Positions 24,591 to 31,956 of a stretch of 64,000 nt of DNA are shown piece after piece. Numbering within the stretch: the stretch's first letter is position 1; every line of letters starts with the position of its first letter. The DNA lies in assembly GCA_022826245.1 (NCBI GenBank), contig JAJDVG010000053.1, positions 1 through 64,000 on the forward strand. The letters are read 5' to 3'. The stretch is from Gammaproteobacteria bacterium. GTDB lineage: Bacteria > Pseudomonadota > Gammaproteobacteria > Steroidobacterales > Rariloculaceae. Below the pieces are notes generated by a model, which saw only the letters and a list, made by a program, of their open reading frames with translations, was not told the DNA's origin and did no database searches. The translations under genes and the position numbers were made by a program.

Positions 24591-26609
24591 ATGAAGCTTG
24601 CATCGAGACTGCCCCCGATTTGCCTCGCCCTGTTCGCCGCCGCATGCGCGCCCGCGCCGGAAGGCGGCGATGCCGCCGATGCGGGAGACGCCGCCGGGGC
24701 ACAGGCCGATGCAGCAGCGTCCGCTTCAGCGGCTACCGCAGGCGCGTCAGCCGGCGAGGCCTCGGAGGCCGCTTACTTCGAATGGCCCGAATACCGCGGC
24801 AACCTCGCCGCGCAACGCTACTCACCGCTCGACCAGATCGACCGCGACAACGTCGCCGACCTGCGTGTCGCGTGGCGCTGGTACGCGGGCAACTACGGGC
24901 CTCGGCCGGAACAGCGCAATCAGGTGACGCCGCTCATGGTCAACGGCGTGCTCTACGCCGCCGCCGGCACGACGCGCAATATCGTCGCGATCGATCCCGC
25001 CACGGGCGAAACGCTATGGGTCTGGCGGCCCGATGAGGGCGAACGGTACGAGAACGCGCCGCGCAGGTCGTCCGGCCGCGGGCTGTCGTACTGGTCGGAC
25101 GGGCAGGGCGGCGAGCGGCTCATCGTCGTGACGCCGGGCTTCAACCTCGTCGCGCTCGATCCCGGAACCGGCCGGCAGGTGCCCGGGTTCGGCGAGAACG
25201 GCATGGTCGACATGATGGTGGGGCTGCGCGGCGAGATCAACGAACTGTCGAGCATCGGCAATACCTCGCCCGCGATCATCGTCGGCGACACGATCGTCGT
25301 CGGGCCCGCGCATGCCGTCGGCATGCGGCCGCCGTCGAAAGCCAACCTCAAGGGCGACGTGCGCGGTTTCGACGTGCGTACGGGCCGGTTGCTGTGGACC
25401 TTCCGCACGATCCCGGAGCCCGGCGAGCCAGGCTATGAAACCTGGCTCGAAGGCTCCGCGCAGTACACGGGCAATGCCGGCGTCTGGGCGCCGATGGCGG
25501 CTGACGAGGAACTCGGCCTCGTCTATCTACCGACCGAGATCCCGACCGGCGACATGTACGGCGGCGAGCGTCCGGGCGACAACCTTTACGCCAACAGCCT
25601 CGTGGCCGTCGATGCGCGGACCGGCGACGTCGTCTGGCACTACCAGCTCATCCACCACGATATCTGGGACTGGGATAACCCGACGGCGCCGATCCTCATG
25701 GACATCACCGTCGACGGCGAGGACATCAGGGCCGTGGCGCAGATCACCAAGCAGGCCTGGGTGTACACCTTCGACCGCGAGACCGGCGAACCGGTCTGGC
25801 CGATCGAGGAACGGGTCGTCGGCCCGTCCGACGTCCCCGGCGAGCGAACCGCCCTGACGCAACCTTTCCCGACGAAGCCGCCGCCGTTCGACCGGCAGGG
25901 CTTCAGCGAGGACGATCTGATCGACTTCACGCCGGAACTTCGCGCCGAGGCGCTGGCGGGCATCGAGCAGTTCCGCATGGGCCCGATCTACACGCCGCCG
26001 TCGCTCGCCAATGCGCCCGACGGCACGCGCGGCACGCTCATGTTGCCGAGCGCGACGGGCGGGGCGAACTGGGAAGGCGGCGCCTACGATCCGGAGACCG
26101 GGATTCTCTACGTCGGTTCGTATACCAACGCCTGGGTCATGGCGATCCAGTCCGAACCCGAAGTGTCGGACATGCGCTATATCAGCGGCGGCGGCGGCGA
26201 ACTGCCGTGGCTCGAGGGCCTGCCGCTCGTGAAGCCGCCTTGGGGCAGGATCACCGCCATCGACATGAATCGGGGCGAGATTCTCTGGCAGATTCCCAAT
26301 GGCCCGACGCCCGACGACGTGGCCGGCAATCCCGCGCTCGCCGGGCTCGACATCCCGACGACGGGCTCGCCGACGCGTCCGCCGACGCTCGTGACCCGGA
26401 CGTTGTTGTTCTCGGCGCCCGGCTGGGGCGCCCAGCCGCTGTTCAGGGCGCACGACAAGGCGACGGGCGAAGTGCTCGCCGAAATCGAGCTGCCCGGCGC
26501 GGTCGGCGGATTGCCGATGACCTACATGATCGACGGCAGGCAATTCATTGTCACGTCCGTCGCCGGGGAGCGCGGCGCTGAGTTCGTTGCGTTGGCGCTT
26601 CCCGACTAG
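24591..26609 (+). CDS. PQQ-dependent dehydrogenase, lipoprotein
   Basis: 672 residues. The N-terminus has a lipobox FAAAC (Cys19) followed by an Ala-rich linker (about 22-58). The remainder is an eight-bladed quinoprotein propeller: EYRGNLAAQRYSPLDQID, VAIDPATGETLWVWRP, YHHDIWDWDNPTAPILMDI-type signatures (here IHHDIWDWDNP), TGEPVWPIEER, and a C-terminal GGLPMTYMIDGRQFIV. It belongs with membrane-linked glucose/alcohol dehydrogenases that oxidise sugars or alcohols in the periplasm and reduce ubiquinone or cytochrome c. No cytochrome domain is fused. The substrate is not predictable. Confidence 0.83.
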   Translation: MKLASRLPPICLALFAAACAPAPEGGDAADAGDAAGAQADAAASASAATAGASAGEASEAAYFEWPEYRGNLAAQRYSPLDQIDRDNVADLRVAWRWYAGNYGPRPEQRNQVTPLMVNGVLYAAAGTTRNIVAIDPATGETLWVWRPDEGERYENAPRRSSGRGLSYWSDGQGGERLIVVTPGFNLVALDPGTGRQVPGFGENGMVDMMVGLRGEINELSSIGNTSPAIIVGDTIVVGPAHAVGMRPPSKANLKGDVRGFDVRTGRLLWTFRTIPEPGEPGYETWLEGSAQYTGNAGVWAPMAADEELGLVYLPTEIPTGDMYGGERPGDNLYANSLVAVDARTGDVVWHYQLIHHDIWDWDNPTAPILMDITVDGEDIRAVAQITKQAWVYTFDRETGEPVWPIEERVVGPSDVPGERTALTQPFPTKPPPFDRQGFSEDDLIDFTPELRAEALAGIEQFRMGPIYTPPSLANAPDGTRGTLMLPSATGGANWEGGAYDPETGILYVGSYTNAWVMAIQSEPEVSDMRYISGGGGELPWLEGLPLVKPPWGRITAIDMNRGEILWQIPNGPTPDDVAGNPALAGLDIPTTGSPTRPPTLVTRTLLFSAPGWGAQPLFRAHDKATGEVLAEIELPGAVGGLPMTYMIDGRQFIVTSVAGERGAEFVALALPD

Positions 26610-26656
26610 GCTGCGAACTTTTTGCGCGCACGACGACACCAAGGATAGGAGACGAC

Positions 26657-27820
26657 ATGAACGACGAAGCTGCACAAGCGCCGGACACGGACGATTTCGA
26701 GGTCACGTTGGGCATCGAGGAAGAGTTCTTCCTCGTCGATCCCGAAACACGGGATCTGCTCGCCGATCCCAGTCCGGCGATATTCGAGGCCTGCAACGAG
26801 AATCGTGGGCCCCACAAGATCGTGCGTGAATTCCTGCGTTCGCAGATCGAGACGAATACGCGTGTCTGCAGCTCGGTCACCGACCTGCGCGAGGCCCTGC
26901 GTGAGACCCGGCGGCTCGTGATCGACGCGGCCGAGCAGCATGGCGCCGCGGTGATGGCCGCATCCATGCACCCCTTCGCGACCTGGAAGGATCAGGCGCC
27001 GACGCCGCGCGATCGCTACCACAAGTTCGCGGCCACCTACCAGGAAGCCGTGCGCCGTCTCGTCGTCGGCGGCATGCACATTCACGCCGGTTTCGGCGAT
27101 GCCGATTCGCGCGTGCGGATCATGACCGCACTGCGGCGCTACCTGCCGATGCTCCACGGGCTGTCGGCGTCCTCGCCGTTCATCGCCGGGCGCGAAACGG
27201 GCTTCAAGTCCTATCGGCTCACGGTCATGGGCAACCTGCCGCGCACGGGCATGCCGGGTCCGCTCGGGTCCTGGGCGGACTACGAGAACCTCGTCTCCGA
27301 ATACCAGCGCATGAACTTCATCGAAGACGGCAGCGAACTGTGGTGGGACATCCGGCCGTCGCATCCCTATCCCACGGTGGAGCTGCGCATCTGCGATGTC
27401 TGCACGCGCATGGAGGGCGCGTTGAGTATCGCCGCGCTCTATGCATCGCTGATCCGCAAGCTCATGCGGCTCGACCGCGAGGGCGCGCTGCCGCCGGAGC
27501 CGCTCACGGAGCTCATCGAGGAGGATCGCTGGATGGCGCAACGCTACGGTGTGTTCGCGTTCCTCGCGAATCGCGACGCCGGCGGGCGCTCGGACATCTA
27601 CGACCAGACGGCCGAACTCATCGAGGAACTGGTGCCCGACGCCCAGGCGCTGGGCTGCGAGAGCGAGATCCGCCGCGCGCTGACCATCATCACCGAAGGT
27701 TCCGGGGCGGATCGGCAGCTCGACCTGTACCGGCTGCGCCTTCTCGAGGGGGACACCAGCCAACAGGCCTTGCGGAGAGTCGTCGACCTCGCGGTCGCCG
27801 AAACCAGGGAGGGCGTCTAG
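26657..27820 (+). CDS. YbdK-type carboxylate-amine ligase (glutamate-cysteine ligase family 2)
   Basis: 387 residues, matching the usual length of the GCS2/YbdK family. N-terminal LGIEEEFFLVDP is the ATP/glutamate-binding signature, followed by SMHPFATWKDQ, RYHKFAATYQEAVRRL and GGMHIHAGF, then WWDIRPSHPYPTVELRICDVCT near the C-terminus. YbdK of E. coli has weak gamma-glutamylcysteine ligase activity; the true product in most species is unknown. AGGATAGGAG precedes the ATG. The next gene (membrane regulator) starts 17 bp downstream, so the two are probably co-transcribed. Confidence 0.87.
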   Translation: MNDEAAQAPDTDDFEVTLGIEEEFFLVDPETRDLLADPSPAIFEACNENRGPHKIVREFLRSQIETNTRVCSSVTDLREALRETRRLVIDAAEQHGAAVMAASMHPFATWKDQAPTPRDRYHKFAATYQEAVRRLVVGGMHIHAGFGDADSRVRIMTALRRYLPMLHGLSASSPFIAGRETGFKSYRLTVMGNLPRTGMPGPLGSWADYENLVSEYQRMNFIEDGSELWWDIRPSHPYPTVELRICDVCTRMEGALSIAALYASLIRKLMRLDREGALPPEPLTELIEEDRWMAQRYGVFAFLANRDAGGRSDIYDQTAELIEELVPDAQALGCESEIRRALTIITEGSGADRQLDLYRLRLLEGDTSQQALRRVVDLAVAETREGV

Positions 27821-27837
27821 GCCGGACCGGTGCTCCA

Positions 27838-29112
27838 GTGAGCGACAGCAGCGACCATTCAGCCATACGCGAACAGGCCGACCGGATCGTCGCGCGCGGC
27901 GCTCTCGGCCGTTCGGCCACCTACGTGCGGCTGCTCGAGTTCCTGGTCGACTGCGCCGGCGAGGGGCGCACGCCGAAGGAACTGGAGATTGCGGCTCAGG
28001 TGTTCGGCAAGGGACCGGACTTCGATCCGAGCCAGGACTCGATGGTTCGCGTCTACGCCCACAACCTTCGCCAGAAACTCGGCCAGTACTACAGCGCGGA
28101 CGGACGTGACGAGCCGCTGCAGATCGCGATCCCGAAGGGCGAGTATCGCGTCACCGTCGTGGCGTCGGAGACGCAGCCCGCCGAAAAGGCGCCGGTTGCC
28201 CGGGCCGGCCTGACCCGTCTGCGACTTGCCGCCGCCGCACTCGTGCTCGTCGCGGTCGGCGCGGTCGTCGGTTTCTTCATCGGCGCGGGCGGCAGCGCGG
28301 ACGGCTCGGCCTACGATGCGGTCGCCGCGTCGCCGCTCTGGAGCGAAGTCTTCGATGACGACCTGCCCGTGCTCGTCGTCGTCGGCGATTACTACATCGT
28401 CGGCGAACTCGACGAGTTCGGCAACGTGGCGCGGCTGGTACGCGAATTTGACGTGAATTCGAGCGAAGACCTCGATCTCTTCGCGATGTTGGAGCCCGAG
28501 CTCGGGTCCCGCTACATGGATCTCGACCTGACCTACCTGGCACGCAGCACGGCCTTCGCGCTCAGGGACCTGCTGCGCGTGATCTACACCTCCGACAAGC
28601 CCGTCACGGTCGCGGCGATGTCCGATCTCGACATCGAGGATCTCAGGACCAGCCACATCGTCTACGTGGGCTACATCAGCGCGCTCGACAAGATCATCGA
28701 GTTCGTGTTCGCGTCATCGTCGCTCGAGGTCGGCGATACCTTCGACGAACTCAGGAACCTCGAGACCGGCGATCTGTACACCAGCGAAGCCGGGTTGCCC
28801 GCCGATTACCGGAACTACCGGGACTATGCGCTCTTCTCGACGTTCCCGGGGCCGAACGGGAACCAATTCGTCGTCGTCGCCGGCACGCGCGATGCGGGCC
28901 TCATGCACAGCGCCGAGGCCGTCAGCGACCCACCGTACGTGCGGTCCATCGAGCAGACCGTGCCCGAAGCCATCGCCGCGACACCGCCCGCGTTCGAGCT
29001 GCTCTACGAAGTCACGGGCTTCGACCGCACCAACCTCGATGCGATGCTCGTGCACTCGGCGCGACTGGACTTCAGCGAGATCTGGCGGGGCGAACTGCTC
29101 GAAGCCGACTGA
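27838..29112 (+). CDS. Membrane-anchored winged-helix regulator with periplasmic domain
   Basis: 424 residues from a GTG at 27838. Residues 10-105 form a winged-helix DNA-binding-like domain with the signature FDPSQDSMVRVYAHNLRQKL and a C-terminal wing IPKGEYRVTV. One transmembrane helix spans about 128-150 (LAAAALVLVAVGAVVGFFIG). The C-terminal 270 residues lie in the periplasm and match no domain I recognise. This is the one-component layout of ToxR/CadC-like regulators, though the winged helix belongs to the family often fused to adenylate-cyclase or TPR proteins. It may sense a periplasmic signal and control neighbouring exported enzymes. Confidence 0.72.
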   Translation: MSDSSDHSAIREQADRIVARGALGRSATYVRLLEFLVDCAGEGRTPKELEIAAQVFGKGPDFDPSQDSMVRVYAHNLRQKLGQYYSADGRDEPLQIAIPKGEYRVTVVASETQPAEKAPVARAGLTRLRLAAAALVLVAVGAVVGFFIGAGGSADGSAYDAVAASPLWSEVFDDDLPVLVVVGDYYIVGELDEFGNVARLVREFDVNSSEDLDLFAMLEPELGSRYMDLDLTYLARSTAFALRDLLRVIYTSDKPVTVAAMSDLDIEDLRTSHIVYVGYISALDKIIEFVFASSSLEVGDTFDELRNLETGDLYTSEAGLPADYRNYRDYALFSTFPGPNGNQFVVVAGTRDAGLMHSAEAVSDPPYVRSIEQTVPEAIAATPPAFELLYEVTGFDRTNLDAMLVHSARLDFSEIWRGELLEAD

Positions 29113-29231
29113 CGACGCGCCGGCGCAGGCCGTTCACGAGCCACGGTTGCCCTTATCGCAGACGCCGCAGTCGTCCGGGGCGTCCGGGGCAGAAGTACTG
29201 CGGTGCGCCGCCCGCCCTTGCCGGGACAGGC

Positions 29232-30593
29232 TCAGACGAGCCCGACGACCCACAACAGGCACACGACCAGGAACGACACGATGCCGCCAACGAGCGTCGC
29301 GCCCCCGTAGCCCAGGATCGCATCGTTCGCGCTGAGCTTGCTGAGCGACGTGCAGACCCAGAAATAGCTGCTGTTGACGTACTTGATGATCACCGAACCG
29401 CTCGCGCCGGCAAGCATGGCCGCTTCGGGCGAGAGACCGAGACTGCCGAGCATCGGCGCGACGAGCGAGGCGGCCGTGATGACGCCGACGGTCGTCGACC
29501 CCGTGATCATGTTGCCGATGATGCCGATGACGAACGGCAGCAGGATGGCGGGCAGCCCGTAGGCGGCGAAGATGCCGCTGATGTAGTCGACGGCCGGCGT
29601 GCCCCGGAGAATCTCGCTCAGCGATCCGCCGAGCCCGGTGACGACGAGGATCATCGCCGAGATCCTGAGCGCTTCCTCGACCCAGGCGTTCGTCGACGCC
29701 TTGCGGTGTTCGGGCGTGCGGATGTTGCGGAACGAGAGCCACACGCCAATGCTGAGCGCAATCACCGGCCAGCCGATGTAGGCGAGCCCGTCGCGCACGA
29801 TGTGGCCTTCCGGCAGGAACAGCCTCGAGACGCTCTGCGCGGAAATCAGCACGATCGGTACCGCGATCGGCGCATATGAGGCCCACGCGCCGGGCCGCTC
29901 GGCATCGCTTTCGAGAAAGTCGTCGGCCACGTATTCGTCGGCGGCCATCGTCGGGATGCGCGGCCCGATCACGTACTGACCCCAGACCCAGCTCCCGAGC
30001 GAGCCGGCAAGACAGGCGATTCCGCCGAAGATGATCGTCGTGCCGATGTCGGCGCCGACGATGGCGGCCGCCGCGAGCGGGCCGGGCGTCGGCGGCACGA
30101 TCGCGTGGGTGAGCTGCAGCGAGCCGACGAGGCCGATCGACATCACGCTGATCGTCACGCCCATCATTCTCGCGGCCGAGTGCACGAGCGGATACAGGAT
30201 CACGTAGGCGACATCGGAGAAGATCGCGATGCCGAGCACGAAGCCCGTCAGGGTCAATGCGAGCGGCATGCGTTTCGAGCCGACCGCGCTGACCATGGTC
30301 TGCGTGATCGTCTGAATCGCGCCGGTGTGTCGGAGCGCCTCGGCGATGATCGAGCCGAGCACGATCACCACGCCGATCGAGCCGAGCGTGCCGCCGAAGC
30401 CCGTCTCGAACGCGGCGATGAAGTTGTTCCTCTGCACGCCCGGGATCACGCCGAACAGCAGCAGCGGCACGAGCAGGGCGAGGAACACGTGCCAGCGCCA
30501 CTTCGCGATCAGGAACAGCAGCAGGACGATGACGCCCAGGAACGCGAAAAGGGCGACCAGCGGGCTCGTGGCGACGGCGGTTGCGGGGTCCAT
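29232..30593 (-). CDS. GntP-family gluconate/organic acid:H+ symporter
   Basis: 453 residues, about 12 transmembrane helices. Start at 30593 is set by AAGGGGAG six bases upstream. Family hallmarks: LTHAIVPPTPGPLAAA, GSIIAEALRHTGA, and the C-terminal GNMITGSTTVGVITAA and SVIIKYVNSSYFWV. GntP permeases import gluconate, idonate, glycerate or related hydroxy acids. It lies 16 bp after the serine-glyoxylate aminotransferase gene in the same direction, so it probably supplies a hydroxy or oxo acid for that pathway (glycerate or hydroxypyruvate would fit). Confidence 0.88.
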   Translation of the reverse strand: MDPATAVATSPLVALFAFLGVIVLLLFLIAKWRWHVFLALLVPLLLFGVIPGVQRNNFIAAFETGFGGTLGSIGVVIVLGSIIAEALRHTGAIQTITQTMVSAVGSKRMPLALTLTGFVLGIAIFSDVAYVILYPLVHSAARMMGVTISVMSIGLVGSLQLTHAIVPPTPGPLAAAAIVGADIGTTIIFGGIACLAGSLGSWVWGQYVIGPRIPTMAADEYVADDFLESDAERPGAWASYAPIAVPIVLISAQSVSRLFLPEGHIVRDGLAYIGWPVIALSIGVWLSFRNIRTPEHRKASTNAWVEEALRISAMILVVTGLGGSLSEILRGTPAVDYISGIFAAYGLPAILLPFVIGIIGNMITGSTTVGVITAASLVAPMLGSLGLSPEAAMLAGASGSVIIKYVNSSYFWVCTSLSKLSANDAILGYGGATLVGGIVSFLVVCLLWVVGLV

Positions 30594-30609
30594 GCGGCGC
30601 TCCCCTTGG

Positions 30610-31794
30610 CTAGTCTGCGCTCTCGGGCGAACGATCGGCGAGATAGTCGAGCGCGGCCTGCACGCCGCCCGGTTCGTGCGGCACGTCGGCCCGGGCGAGG
30701 CCCATCTCGACGCCGGCAAGCGTTCCGGCCAGCATGAGGTCGTTGAAGCTGCCGAGGTGGCCGATGCGGAACACCTTGCCGGCGAGCCTGCCGAGTCCCG
30801 TCCCGAGCGACATGTCGAACGCCTCGAGCACGACGGCGCGGAAACGGTCCGCGTCATGTCCCTCCGGCATGAGCACGGCCGTCAGCGAACTCGAGTGCTC
30901 GTCCGGGTTCAGACACAGTACCTCGAGCCCCCAGGCGCCGACGGCGAGCCGGGTCGCCGCGGCGTGCCGGTCGTGCCGCGCGAACACGTTGTCGAGCCCT
31001 TCCTCGAGCAGCATTCGAATCGATTCGCGCAGCCCGTAGATCAGGTTCGTCGCCGGCGTGTACGGGAAGAAACCGGACTTGTTGGCCGCGAGCATGTCGT
31101 CCCAGCTCCAGTAGTTCTTCGGCAGCGACGCGCTGCGGCTCGCGGCGAGGGCCTTGGCCGAGACCCCGTTGAAAGCGAGCCCCGGCGGCAGCATGAGGCC
31201 CTTCTGCGAGCCCGCGACGGTCACGTCGACGCCCCATTCGTCCATCCGGTAGTCGATCGAGGCGAGCGAGGAGATCGTGTCGACCATGAAGAGCGCCGGG
31301 TGCTGCGCGCGGTCGATCGCCTTGCGTATCTCGCCGATGCGGCTCTCCACACCGGTCGAGGTCTCGTTGTGCACGATGCAGACGGCCTTGATCGCATGCG
31401 CGGAATCCGCCGCGAGCGCCGTCTCGACAGCTTCGGGATCCGCGCCGTGCCGCCAGTCGGTCGGCAGCACCTCCGCTTCGAGCCCGAGCCGCGTCGCGAG
31501 CTGCTGCCAGAGCACCGCGAAGTGCCCCGTCTCGCACATGAGCAGCCGGTCTCCGGGCGACAGCGTGTTGACGAGCGCGGCCTCCCAGGCGCCCGTTCCC
31601 GACGACGGGTAGATGAGCACGGGATGCTCGGTCTTGAAGATCGCGCGAATCTCCCTCAGCACCTCGTGTCCGAGCGCCGCGAACTCGGGCCCCCGGTGGT
31701 CGATCGTCGGCCGGTCGATCGCGCGCAATACGCGGTCGGGGACATTGGTCGGTCCCGGAATCTGCAGGAAGTGGCGGCCGCTCGCGTGAGTCAT
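30610..31794 (-). CDS. sgaA: Serine-glyoxylate aminotransferase (class V)
   Basis: 394 residues from ATG 31794 (MTHASGRHFLQIPGPTNVPD). PLP-dependent class V aminotransferase: substrate-loop PGPTNVP at 13-19, SSGTGAWEAAL at 64-74, Asp172 in VDTISS, and the Schiff-base lysine Lys198 in AGSQKG. SNWSW-like YWSWDDML follows. It converts glyoxylate plus serine to glycine plus hydroxypyruvate (or acts as alanine/aspartate-glyoxylate transaminase). It heads an operon with the GntP permease and is divergent from a large 2-hydroxyacid dehydrogenase; the 162-bp divergent region presumably regulates both. Confidence 0.87.
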   Translation of the reverse strand: MTHASGRHFLQIPGPTNVPDRVLRAIDRPTIDHRGPEFAALGHEVLREIRAIFKTEHPVLIYPSSGTGAWEAALVNTLSPGDRLLMCETGHFAVLWQQLATRLGLEAEVLPTDWRHGADPEAVETALAADSAHAIKAVCIVHNETSTGVESRIGEIRKAIDRAQHPALFMVDTISSLASIDYRMDEWGVDVTVAGSQKGLMLPPGLAFNGVSAKALAASRSASLPKNYWSWDDMLAANKSGFFPYTPATNLIYGLRESIRMLLEEGLDNVFARHDRHAAATRLAVGAWGLEVLCLNPDEHSSSLTAVLMPEGHDADRFRAVVLEAFDMSLGTGLGRLAGKVFRIGHLGSFNDLMLAGTLAGVEMGLARADVPHEPGGVQAALDYLADRSPESAD

Positions 31795-31956
31795 GGACGT
31801 GCCCTGGTTCGCTGCGGCATTGTTATCCAGAGTGCGGACAATTGCCACAGGATCGGGCCGGCGTCGGGTCTGCCGGCGGTTTTTCCGCGCGGCCATCGAT
31901 CACGCTATGATGGCGCCCGTGAACGCGCGGGCTCACGAGTGCATGGCGGCAGGTCG

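Noticed and set aside
31798..31956. Plus-strand frame extending the YdiJ-like dehydrogenase upstream to 30325
   Set aside because: The extra 544 residues lie antisense to the aminotransferase and permease genes; the conserved family starts at the ATG at 31957.
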